The translations under genes were made by a program, and so were the position numbers. Of a stretch of 11,162 nucleotides of DNA, positions 1-7,745 are shown piece by piece; the first letter of the stretch is position 1, and each line of letters begins with the position of its first letter. The notes beneath the pieces are model-generated. The model worked only from the letters and a program-made list of their open reading frames with translations, did not search any database and was not told where the DNA came from. Origin of the DNA: Alphaproteobacteria bacterium (lineage in GTDB: Bacteria > Pseudomonadota > Alphaproteobacteria > Kiloniellales > J153); contig RFLL01000363.1 in NCBI GenBank assembly GCA_003693905.1, positions 1 through 11,162 of the forward strand, read 5' to 3'.

Positions 1-159
1 CGCAACGACGAGGCCGGCCAGCCCGGTAAAAACTACCAGCGACATCACCCGCGGCTTGAGCAGCTCCACGAAGTCGACCACGCGCGCGCCCTGCGCGCCC
101 GCATCGGCCACGACACCGGCGGCACTCGTACAGCCTGCTTCAAGGGACGTATCGCTCAC
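1..159 (-). CDS. ctaB: Protoheme IX farnesyltransferase (heme O synthase), N-terminal part
   Basis: Adds a farnesyl group to heme B to give heme O, the precursor of heme A for the oxidase encoded upstream; an integral membrane UbiA-superfamily enzyme. Only the first 53 codons are present; the rest lies beyond the left edge. Translation from the GTG at 159 gives a variable hydrophilic N-terminus followed by VVDFVELLKPRVMSLVVFTG at residues 27-46, the characteristic 'LLKPRVMSLVVFT' start of alphaproteobacterial CtaB/CyoE leading into the first membrane helix. The GTG is chosen because an in-frame TGA lies 18 nt upstream and no other start is in frame between them. No good ribosome binding site is visible, so translation may be weak. 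It follows coxA by 82 bp on the same strand, the usual coxB-coxA-ctaB order. The catalytic Asp-rich motifs are outside the window. Confidence 0.9.
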   Translation of the reverse strand, partial: MSDTSLEAGCTSAAGVVADAGAQGARVVDFVELLKPRVMSLVVFTGLAGLVVA

Positions 160-200
160 GGGCCAGCCATCCGATCATCAAAACCAGATACCGCCGGCGA

Positions 201-235
201 CGGCCCGGGCGCACCGTGCAGGAACGCCCGGGCCG
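201..235 (-). other. Intercistronic GC hairpin between coxA and ctaB
   Basis: Positions 201-211 (cggcccgggcg) are perfectly complementary to 225-235, giving an 11-bp nearly all-GC stem with a 13-nt loop. It starts 7 bp downstream of the coxA stop codon. On the minus strand no T run follows directly; the nearest T-rich stretch (GGTTTTG) is about 15 nt further on. It is therefore a poor intrinsic terminator. It is better explained as an mRNA-stabilising or partial-termination element that keeps the ctaB message below that of coxA. The structure is seen directly; the role is inferred. Confidence 0.6.
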
Positions 236-241
236 ACGGCG

Positions 242-1873
<1,632 letters not shown>

Positions 1874-2743
1874 CTAGTTCGCGCTCGCGGCTTCCGCCGT
1901 GCTCTGCGTGCCCACCTGGGCCAGATGGGTCGTCGCCTCGGGTGCATCGACCCGGGCGAACTCTTCCTTGGCCTTTGCGACCCAACGCTCGAACTCGGCC
2001 TTCGACACCGCCTTGACGGCGATCGGCATGTAGGCGTGCCCGGTACCGCAGATTTCCGAACACTGCCCGTAATAGGTCCCTTCGCGGGTGACCTCGAACC
2101 AGGTTTCGTTGATTCGACCCGGAACCGCATCGAGCTTCACGCCCAGGGCCGGCAGAGCAAACGAATGCAGCACGTCGCTGGCGGTCACCAGAAGGCGGAC
2201 CTTGGTGTTGACCGGCACGACGACCATGTTGTCGGGGGTCAACAGGCGTGGCTGGCCGTCCTCCAGATCCTCATCGGCCACGAGGACCGAATCGAAGGTG
2301 AAATTGCCGTTGTCCGGGTACTCGTAGCTCCAGTACCACTGCCGGCCGATCGCCTTGAGGGTCATGTCGGCGTTCTCGACCCGATCGGCGTAGTAGAGCA
2401 GTTTGAACGAGGGGATTGCGATGATCACCAGGATGATCACCGGTATCGTAGTCCACAGGACCTCCAGAACCGTGTTGTGTGTGGTCTTCGACGGCGTCGG
2501 GTTGCGCTTCTCGGAGAAGCGGAACATGACGTAGAGCAGCAGGGCCAGAACGAAGACAGAAATCAGGGTGATGACCACAAGCAACAGATTGTGAAACTCG
2601 ACGATCCGCTCCATCGTCGGCGAAGCGGGTTCGTTCAGATTCATCTGCCAGTTGCGTGGCGGTGCGGCCAGAACCGCCTGCGCCAAGCCCGCAAACGCCA
2701 ACACAGCCGCCGCGCAGCCGCCGATCCGTCGTAGAAGGCTCAT
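1874..2743 (-). CDS. coxB: Cytochrome c oxidase subunit II (CuA subunit)
   Basis: Takes electrons from cytochrome c through the binuclear CuA centre and passes them to heme a in subunit I. The 289-residue product has an N-terminal signal-like hydrophobic segment (about residues 8-27, ending in AVLAAPP), two membrane helices (about 52-74 and 93-117) and a periplasmic cupredoxin domain. The aromatic patch QWYWSYEYP (135-143) lies between docking site and CuA. CuA ligands are H193, C228, C232, H236 and M239 (GQCSEICGTGHAYMP), with E230 in the usual place. The C-terminal tail after residue 260 is short and Ala/Thr-rich, with no fused cytochrome c domain, so this is the caa3-unlike form. First gene of the minus-strand operon; coxA follows after 24 bp. 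The start ATG at 2743 has GGGGGA about 12 nt upstream, a moderate binding site. Confidence 0.97.
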   Translation of the reverse strand: MSLLRRIGGCAAAVLAFAGLAQAVLAAPPRNWQMNLNEPASPTMERIVEFHNLLLVVITLISVFVLALLLYVMFRFSEKRNPTPSKTTHNTVLEVLWTTIPVIILVIIAIPSFKLLYYADRVENADMTLKAIGRQWYWSYEYPDNGNFTFDSVLVADEDLEDGQPRLLTPDNMVVVPVNTKVRLLVTASDVLHSFALPALGVKLDAVPGRINETWFEVTREGTYYGQCSEICGTGHAYMPIAVKAVSKAEFERWVAKAKEEFARVDAPEATTHLAQVGTQSTAEAASAN

Positions 2744-2771
2744 TTTCGTCTCATTCCCCCGTAATTGGGTC

Positions 2772-2800
2772 CGTATGCTTTATACTTTTCTTTCGTCAAG
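2772..2800 (-). promoter_or_regulatory. Candidate promoter of the cox operon
   Basis: On the minus strand CTTGAC (2800-2795) is followed after exactly 17 nt by CATACG (2777-2772). CTTGAC is the usual alphaproteobacterial -35 form; the -10 is only a partial match. The spacer is AT-rich in an otherwise GC-rich region and contains TATAAA. Transcription would start near 2765, leaving a leader of about 20 nt before coxB. Pattern match only; no start-site data. Confidence 0.42.
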
Positions 2801-2941
2801 GAGCTTCTTTCCCTTTGGCGGGACCGCCACAGCCCGCATGTGGAGGCGAGCCGGCCAATTCGGCCATCAATTTCCGGTCTTCGCGGCTCCCGAACCCTGC
2901 AACCGAAAAATCGCGGAGGTTCCGCTGAACGTACCCTGTCC

Positions 2942-3137
2942 CCGGCGGGCGCAAGGTATACCAAGGGAATCGGGGCCTCACAAGAGCGTGAGACCATCCC
3001 TGACAATGCATTCGTGACAGTCGCTCGGTTCCTGAGTGCCGTGTGTCGGAGTGAAAATCAAGCCCCGATCCTAAGTCCCGGATCGACCACGCGGATTGAA
3101 CGGTCTCCCCCCGCCCGGTCCGCGCCGGCGGGCGCAA
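2942..3137. repeat. Pair of 13-bp direct repeats flanking the coxB upstream region
   Basis: ccggcgggcgcaa occurs at 2942-2954 and again at 3125-3137, 183 bp apart in the same orientation. The preceding bases are also similar (ccctgtcc before the first, cccggtcc before the second, with a small gap), so the similarity extends to roughly 20 bp. The second copy ends 2 bp before the DUF3422 stop codon. The copies may be a small duplication or paired binding sites; GC-rich composition makes chance a real alternative. Confidence 0.5.
3066..3085 (-). terminator. Weak terminator-like hairpin downstream of DUF3422
   Basis: cgatcc (3066-3071) and ggatcg (3080-3085) form a perfect 6-bp stem with an 8-nt loop. 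Read on the minus strand, the hairpin is followed by GGGCTTGATTTTC, a loose T-rich tail. It lies about 55 bp past the DUF3422 stop codon, where a terminator would be expected. The stem is short and the T tract is interrupted, so termination would be incomplete. Confidence 0.3.
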
Positions 3138-3139
3138 AC

Positions 3140-4480
3140 TCAATGCTCCTCCTCCCGAGCCTGCCGATGCAACCGGTGCAGGCGACGCCGGAATCGCCAC
3201 AGGCCGACCGCGACCGCCGTCACCACGATGGGAATCGCGGCACCGGCCACGAAATCGGGAGCCAGCGGCAGCCCCGCGGTCTTGGCCCCCTTGGCGGCAT
3301 AATAGATCAGACCGACAAGGTAGTAGCTGATGGCCGCCACCGACAGTCCTTCGACCGTCTGCTGCAGGCGGAGCTGAAGTTCGACCCGACGGTTCATGGA
3401 CCGCAACAGGTCGCTGTTCTGAGCTTCAAGCTGGATATCGACCCGGGTACGCAACAGATCGCTGGCCCGCGCAATGCGCTGCGAAAGCGTATCCAGACGC
3501 TCCGCTGTCGCCTGGCACGTGCGCATCGCCGGTGCCAGGCGGCGGTCGAGGAACTCGCGCACCGTCTGCAAGCCGGCAATACGTTGCTCGCGCAGCTCTT
3601 CGACGCGCCGCTGCACCAGGGCATAGTAGGCGCGCGCGGCGCCGAAACGATAGCTGGCCTCGGCCGCTACGCGCTCGACCTGGGCCCACAGCCCGGTCAG
3701 GGACGCAAGCAGCCGTCGTTCGTCTTCCAGCCCCGCGATATGCGCCAACTGGCTGGTCATTTCGGTCAGCCGCTTGCCGGCTTCGCTGAGTTCCAGCCCA
3801 TAACGGCGCGCCACCGGCAGAGCCAGCAGCGCGGTGGTGCGATAGGTGGCGATCTCGAACAGGCGCTGCACCAACCGGCCGGCCTGGCGCGGGCGCATCC
3901 CCCGGTCGTGTATCAGGATGCGCTCGAACCCGTCGTCGTGGATCCGGAAATCAAGGAATATCGCCGCCGCCTCGCTGGACACCAGGCTGCCGGCCAGGTT
4001 GTCGGTCCCGAACAGCCGCGCCACGTCGTCGGGATCGGGGGCCGGCGTGTCGCGCGGCAGAATCGCCAGGTGAACACCGACCAGAAGCTCACCGGGCAGC
4101 GTTTCCAGCCAGTCGCGGGGAACGAAATCGAGCGCGGTGCGCGAAAACACCTCGCCGAGCGGCGCCGCGGCAGCGACATCGTCGTCCGCAGGCTGCCAGA
4201 AGAACGTGTAGCTGGAGAATTCGGTATGGCGCTCCCATTTCAGGGTCAGCGGTCCGATCACCACCATGTGATGGGTCGAATCCGCCGCCGGCGGCGGTGC
4301 CCCGAAGCGGGCGCACAGGGCCGCGACATGGGCGCGATCATCCGTCGCCGTGCCCTCGCCTGAAAGAAGCGCCAGATGGGTCGCGCGCTGCGGCGCCACC
4401 AGGCGCGCGAACGGTCGGGCGTGAAGCTCTTCCGTCAGAACGTGGCGCAGCGGATGGTCGCGAAGATCGCTGGGCGACAT
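3140..4480 (-). CDS. DUF3422 family membrane-anchored protein
   Basis: Recognised as DUF3422 from the N-terminal signature HPLRHVLTEELHARPF (residues 9-24) and the following segment LVAPQRATHLALL; the family is alphaproteobacterial and has no established function. The 446-residue product has a globular N-terminal half (about 1-225), a long helical stretch rich in Arg, Glu, Gln and Leu (about 230-375) and two C-terminal membrane segments (about 378-397 and 409-427) ending in a basic tail (RFRRRLHRLHR). There is no signal peptide, so most of the protein should be cytoplasmic and anchored by its C-terminus. The order 'globular domain, long helices, two C-terminal membrane helices' resembles CorA-type transporters, but no GMN motif is present. 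The ATG at 4480 has GGAG (4491-4488) 7 nt upstream. It is divergent from tldD and upstream of the cox operon, with a 396-bp gap that argues against tight co-transcription. Confidence 0.88.
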   Translation of the reverse strand: MSPSDLRDHPLRHVLTEELHARPFARLVAPQRATHLALLSGEGTATDDRAHVAALCARFGAPPPAADSTHHMVVIGPLTLKWERHTEFSSYTFFWQPADDDVAAAAPLGEVFSRTALDFVPRDWLETLPGELLVGVHLAILPRDTPAPDPDDVARLFGTDNLAGSLVSSEAAAIFLDFRIHDDGFERILIHDRGMRPRQAGRLVQRLFEIATYRTTALLALPVARRYGLELSEAGKRLTEMTSQLAHIAGLEDERRLLASLTGLWAQVERVAAEASYRFGAARAYYALVQRRVEELREQRIAGLQTVREFLDRRLAPAMRTCQATAERLDTLSQRIARASDLLRTRVDIQLEAQNSDLLRSMNRRVELQLRLQQTVEGLSVAAISYYLVGLIYYAAKGAKTAGLPLAPDFVAGAAIPIVVTAVAVGLWRFRRRLHRLHRQAREEEH

Positions 4481-4493
4481 GGGCCGGCTCCGT

Positions 4494-4535
4494 TACGACT
4501 ACGACTACCATGGCTTTTACGACTACCATGGCTTT
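4494..4535. repeat. 18-bp tandem repeat, 2.3 copies
   Basis: The unit tacgactaccatggcttt occurs at 4500-4517 and, identical and directly adjoining, at 4518-4535; a further partial copy (tacgac) precedes it at 4494-4499. It lies 3 bp upstream of the DUF3422 ribosome binding site, so it is in that gene's 5' untranslated region or core promoter. Each unit contains the palindrome ccatgg. The length of 18 bp keeps the frame open on both strands, but no gene is expected here. Copy number may vary between strains. Confidence 0.85.
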
Positions 4536-4575
4536 CGCCCCTGCGGATGCAGTGGCCGCGGGCACAATGGCCAAC

Positions 4576-4602
4576 AAATGCCGGCGCGTGCAACCGGCAT
4601 TT
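4576..4602. promoter_or_regulatory. Perfect 9-bp inverted repeat in the DUF3422/tldD divergent region
   Basis: aaatgccgg (4576-4584) and ccggcattt (4594-4602) are perfect reverse complements separated by 9 nt (cgcgtgcaa). The site is 96 bp from the DUF3422 start and 106 bp from the tldD start, in the middle of the 227-bp divergent gap. Arms with centres about 18 bp apart suit a dimeric regulator bound on one DNA face; a hairpin in the tldD leader is the other reading. No T tract follows, so it is not a terminator. Confidence 0.5.
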
Positions 4603-4707
4603 CCCCCGCTTCCTGTCCCGCCCCTTGCGGCAACAGGTGTATTTTGCGCCGCCGAGGGCCTATATGATGGAAACCCGATGGCCACCAGTAGCGACGGAAC
4701 CTGTCCC

Positions 4708-6141
4708 ATGTCCCATATCGCCGCCACCGACGACCTGTTCTACAACCGGGCCGGCCTTGAACGCGCGCGCATCGAAGCGATCGTCGAGGAGACCCTGCAC
4801 GGCGCCGACGACGGCGAACTCTTCCTCGAATACTGCCAGTCGGAGAGCCTGAGCTTCGACGACGGCCGGCTCAAAAGCGCCAGTTTCGATACCTCCCAGG
4901 GCTTCGGCCTGCGCAGCGTCGCCGGCGAAGCGGCCGGCTATGCCCACGCCAGCGAGCTGTCGGAAGCGGCGATTCGGCGCGCCGCCAAAGCCGTCCGGGC
5001 GGTGCTCGCGGGATACGGCGGCACCATGGCCGAAGGGCCGACGCGCACCAACCGCACCCTCTACACCGATGCCAACCCCCTGTCCGGCGTGGCCTTCGAG
5101 GCCAAGGTCGCGCTCCTGTCCGAAATCGACGCCTATGCCCGCGGCCGCGACCCGCGGGTGCGGCAGGTCTCGGTCTCGCTGGCCGGCGAATGGCAGGCGG
5201 TCCAGATCGTGCGCGTCGGCGGCGAGCGCAGCGCCGACATCCGCCCCCTGGTGCGTCTCAACGTGGCGGTGGTGGTCGGTGACGGCGAGCGGATGGAAAG
5301 CGGCAGCTATGGCGGTGGCGGGCGCATCACCTTCGATACCCTGATCGCGCCCGCCTACTGGCGCCATGCGGTCGACGAGGCCCTGCGCCAGGCTCTGGTC
5401 AACCTGGAGGCGATCGAGGCCCCGGCCGGGGAAATGCCGGTCGTTCTCGGCCCCGGCTGGCCCGGCATTCTGCTGCATGAGGCGATCGGTCACGGCCTGG
5501 AAGGCGACTTCAACCGCAAGAAGACGTCCGCCTTCGCCGGCCTGATGGGCGAACGGGTCGCCGCCCCCGGGGTCACCGTGGTCGACGACGGTACCCTGCC
5601 CACGCGCCGCGGATCGCTGACCATCGACGACGAGGGGACGCCGAGCCAGTGCACGACCCTGATCGAGGACGGCATCCTGGTCGGCTACATGCAGGACCGG
5701 CAGAACGCGCGCCTGATGGGCATGACGCCGACCGGCAACGGGCGGCGCCAGTCCTATGCCCACATCCCGATTCCGCGCATGACCAACACCTACATGCTGG
5801 CCGGCGACAAGGACCCGGACGAAATCATCGCCGCGGTCGGCAACGGGCTCTATGCCGCCAATTTCGGCGGCGGCCAGGTCGACATCACCTCGGGCAAGTT
5901 CGTCTTTTCGTGCACCGAGGCCTATCTGATCGAGAACGGCCGCAAGGGACCGCCGGTCAAGGGCGCAACTCTGATCGGCAACGGCCCCGACGTGCTGACC
6001 CGGGTCAGGATGATCGGCAACGACATGAAGCTGGACGACGGCATCGGCACCTGCGGCAAGGACGGCCAGGGCGTGCCGGTCGGGGTCGGCCAGCCGACCC
6101 TGCTCGTCGAGCGCCTGACCGTCGGCGGCACCGCGGCCTGA
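4708..6141 (+). CDS. tldD: Metalloprotease subunit TldD
   Basis: TldD works with TldE/PmbA as a cytoplasmic zinc protease that cuts unfolded peptides and matures ribosomally made peptides such as microcins. The 477-residue product has the normal length. The zinc site is visible as LLHEAIGHGLEGD (H257, E258, H262; HExxxH) and the third ligand C402 in FVFSCTEAY. Other family motifs are SFDDGRLKSASFDTSQGFGLR (49-69), NVAVVVGDGERMESGSYGGGG (185-205), GTLPTRRGSLTIDDEGTPSQ (295-314) and GNGRRQSYAHIPIPRMTNTY (343-362). The ATG at 4708 is chosen because MSHIAATDDLF matches the usual N-terminus and GGAA lies about 8 nt upstream. The frame stays open for 137 codons further upstream, but that part is low-quality and crosses the tandem repeat. 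An in-frame ATG at 4678 is a weaker alternative. The partner tldE/pmbA is not in the window. Confidence 0.96.
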   Translation: MSHIAATDDLFYNRAGLERARIEAIVEETLHGADDGELFLEYCQSESLSFDDGRLKSASFDTSQGFGLRSVAGEAAGYAHASELSEAAIRRAAKAVRAVLAGYGGTMAEGPTRTNRTLYTDANPLSGVAFEAKVALLSEIDAYARGRDPRVRQVSVSLAGEWQAVQIVRVGGERSADIRPLVRLNVAVVVGDGERMESGSYGGGGRITFDTLIAPAYWRHAVDEALRQALVNLEAIEAPAGEMPVVLGPGWPGILLHEAIGHGLEGDFNRKKTSAFAGLMGERVAAPGVTVVDDGTLPTRRGSLTIDDEGTPSQCTTLIEDGILVGYMQDRQNARLMGMTPTGNGRRQSYAHIPIPRMTNTYMLAGDKDPDEIIAAVGNGLYAANFGGGQVDITSGKFVFSCTEAYLIENGRKGPPVKGATLIGNGPDVLTRVRMIGNDMKLDDGIGTCGKDGQGVPVGVGQPTLLVERLTVGGTAA

Positions 6142-6159
6142 GCCCGGCTCCCGGCGCCG

Positions 6160-6174
6160 TTAACCATTCCTTAA
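6160..6174 (+). promoter_or_regulatory. CtrA-type box (TTAA-N7-TTAA)
   Basis: TTAACCATTCCTTAA matches the full CtrA recognition pattern TTAA-N7-TTAA with the often-seen CCAT after the first half. It begins 18 bp after the tldD stop codon and is not upstream of any visible protein gene: tldD ends on the left and gshA, on the other strand, ends on the right. Eight fixed A/T bases in such GC-rich DNA are unlikely by chance but not impossible. CtrA usually acts when its box overlaps a -35 element; here no good -10 can be assigned. The strand given is the one on which a terminator follows. Confidence 0.5.
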
Positions 6175-6235
6175 GACCTGTCGGGTTGAATACGCCTACC
6201 TAACCCTTCCCCTAGACAAGTACCCTTGTACCCCA

Positions 6236-6265
6236 AAGAGCCGCGGTCCCCCAGCCGCGGCTCTT
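6236..6265. terminator. Bidirectional hairpin terminator between tldD and gshA
   Basis: aagagccgcgg (6236-6246) pairs perfectly with ccgcggctctt (6255-6265): an 11-bp stem with an 8-nt loop (tcccccag). On the plus strand the stem ends in ctctt followed by cctcg; on the minus strand it also ends in ctctt followed by tgggg, so T tracts are short. It lies between two convergent genes, 94 bp after tldD and 45 bp after the gshA stop codon, and could serve both. Confidence 0.72.
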
Positions 6266-6310
6266 CCTCGTCGGGGGCTTCTGGCCCGGTACTGTTGTCC
6301 CGGCACCCGT

Positions 6311-7681
6311 TCAGTACGCGATATCGGCGAACAGCTTGTCGATGTCGCCGCCCCACGGGCCGTGGTAGGCGGCCAGCAGCCCCTCGGCCGGAGTCGGTCC
6401 GCCGGCCACGATCTCGCGCAGATCGGCGAGGAAATGGGATTCGTCGAGGCCGCCGCCGTCGAGCCGCGCCCGCGCCTTGAGGCCGGCTTCGGCGATGGCC
6501 AGGGTTTCGCGGGCAACATCGAGCAGGGTGGTGGTGCGGAAGGGGGCCTTGAGACCGTAGCGCGGCACCGCGGCGCGCAGGGTGGCATGCTCCTCCGCCG
6601 TCCAGTCCTTGACCAGATCCCAGGCGGCATCGAGCGCCGTCGAATCATAAAGCAGTCCCACCCACAGGGCCGGCAGACCGCAGATGCTGTTCCACGGCCC
6701 GCCGTCGGCGCCGCGCATCTCCAGAAACCGCTTCAGCCGCACCTCGGGGAACAGCGTCGAGAGATGATCGGCCCAATCGCTGGTGGTCGGGCGCTCGCCC
6801 GGCAGCGCCGGCAGCCGTCCGTCGAGGAAATCGCGGAACGACTGGCCGCTGGCGTCGATATAGCGACCGTCGCGGTAGACGAAATACATCGGCACGTCGA
6901 GCGCGTGTTCGACATAGCGCTCGAAGCCCATGCCGTCCTCGAATACGAACGGCATGATGCCGCAGCGATCGGGATCGGTCCCGGTCCACACGTGGCTGCG
7001 GTAGCTGAGATACCCGTTCGGTCGGCCTTCGGTGAACGGCGAGTTGGCGAACAGGGCCGTTGCCACCGGCTGCAATGCCAGGCCGACGCGAAACTTCCTG
7101 ACCATGTCGGCCTCGGACGAAAAGTCCAGATTGACCTGGACCGTACACGTACGCAGCATCATGTCGAGGCCGAGATCGCCCTTGGTCGGCATGTACGCGC
7201 GCATGATCTTGTAGCGCCCCTTGGGCATCCACGGGATATCCTCGCGCCGCCACTTCGGCTCGAACCCGATTCCGACCAGAATGATCCCCAGCGCCTCGCA
7301 CACCGCCTTGGTCTGGGCCAGATGGGTGTGGACCTCGTCGCAGGTCTGATGAATGGTCTCCAGCGGCGCGCCGGACAGCTCGATCTGCCCGCCCGGCTCC
7401 AGCGAGATGCTGCATCCGTCTTCGGCGCTCAGGGCGATCGGGTTTTCCCCTTCGAAGACCGGCTGCCAGCCGAAGCGTTCGACCAGCGCTTCGAGGATGG
7501 CCCGGACGCCGCGCGGACCGTCGTAAGGGATGCGGCGCAGATCATCCGTGGTGTAGGCAAATTTCTCGTGCTCGGTTCCGATCCGCCAGTCGGCGGCCGG
7601 TTTGCACCCGGCCTCCAGGTAGGCGACCAGATCCGCAACGCCGGCGACCGGCTCGCCCGTTGTTTGTTGTGGTCCGGACAT
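6311..7681 (-). CDS. gshA: Glutamate-cysteine ligase (plant/alphaproteobacterial class)
   Basis: Joins glutamate and cysteine through the gamma-carboxyl with ATP, the first and limiting step of glutathione synthesis (EC 6.3.2.2), in the cytoplasm. The 456-residue product belongs to the class shared by alphaproteobacteria and plants, not the E. coli class. Key segments are the N-terminal [12 protein letters not shown] (32-43, metal/ATP-binding Glu), [18 protein letters not shown] (90-107), [12 protein letters not shown] (154-165), [20 protein letters not shown] (174-193), [20 protein letters not shown] (210-229) and [15 protein letters not shown] (314-328). The ATG at 7681 is preferred because [11 protein letters not shown] leads directly into the conserved domain. 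An open extension to 7885 is Arg-rich and overlaps rsmE. The binding site is weak (GGGA about 10 nt upstream). It follows rsmE by 64 bp on the same strand, so the two are probably one transcript. Confidence 0.95.
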   Translation of the reverse strand: MSGPQQTTGEPVAGVADLVAYLEAGCKPAADWRIGTEHEKFAYTTDDLRRIPYDGPRGVRAILEALVERFGWQPVFEGENPIALSAEDGCSISLEPGGQIELSGAPLETIHQTCDEVHTHLAQTKAVCEALGIILVGIGFEPKWRREDIPWMPKGRYKIMRAYMPTKGDLGLDMMLRTCTVQVNLDFSSEADMVRKFRVGLALQPVATALFANSPFTEGRPNGYLSYRSHVWTGTDPDRCGIMPFVFEDGMGFERYVEHALDVPMYFVYRDGRYIDASGQSFRDFLDGRLPALPGERPTTSDWADHLSTLFPEVRLKRFLEMRGADGGPWNSICGLPALWVGLLYDSTALDAAWDLVKDWTAEEHATLRAAVPRYGLKAPFRTTTLLDVARETLAIAEAGLKARARLDGGGLDESHFLADLREIVAGGPTPAEGLLAAYHGPWGGDIDKLFADIAY

Positions 7682-7745
7682 GGGCGGTGTTCCCGTAGGC
7701 AGGAGGCGGCGGCGCAGAAGCCTTGGCCGAGATTGCGGGGACCCC

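Larger units (their letters stand above)
2744..3139. other. 396-bp gene-free region between DUF3422 and coxB
   Basis: No open frame here has a recognisable product. The frames that cross it on either strand run out of flanking genes and have arbitrary Arg/Pro/Gly-rich compositions typical of GC-bias shadows. I see no tRNA-like cloverleaf. It holds the candidate cox promoter near its left end, a 13-nt sequence present twice (2942-2954 and 3125-3137), a 6-bp hairpin (3066-3085), and an 8-bp inverted repeat (2969-2976 with 3062-3069) that encloses a further 5-bp hairpin (2977-2992). Together these suggest an untranslated leader or a structured RNA rather than a missed protein. Confidence 0.6.

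Noticed and set aside
3125..3138. GC hairpin gcgcc/ggcgc just after the DUF3422 stop codon as a terminator
   Set aside because: The stem is only 5 bp with no T tract. It overlaps the 13-mer repeat, so its symmetry may just reflect that repeat.
2796..3200. Minus-strand open frame of 134 codons in the gap upstream of coxB
   Set aside because: It overlaps the DUF3422 3' end, has no recognisable domain, and its start lies inside the upstream gene. A non-coding reading is more likely, though not proven.
2765..4363. Long plus-strand open frame (532 codons) across the gene-free region and the DUF3422 gene
   Set aside because: It is antisense to a clear DUF3422 gene, has an Arg/Gly/Pro/Gln-rich composition, no recognisable domain and no good start. 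It is a shadow produced by third-position GC bias.
4297..4707. N-terminal extension of tldD by 137 codons
   Set aside because: The extension overlaps the DUF3422 5' end and the tandem repeat, has no conserved sequence, and the family N-terminus fits the ATG at 4708.
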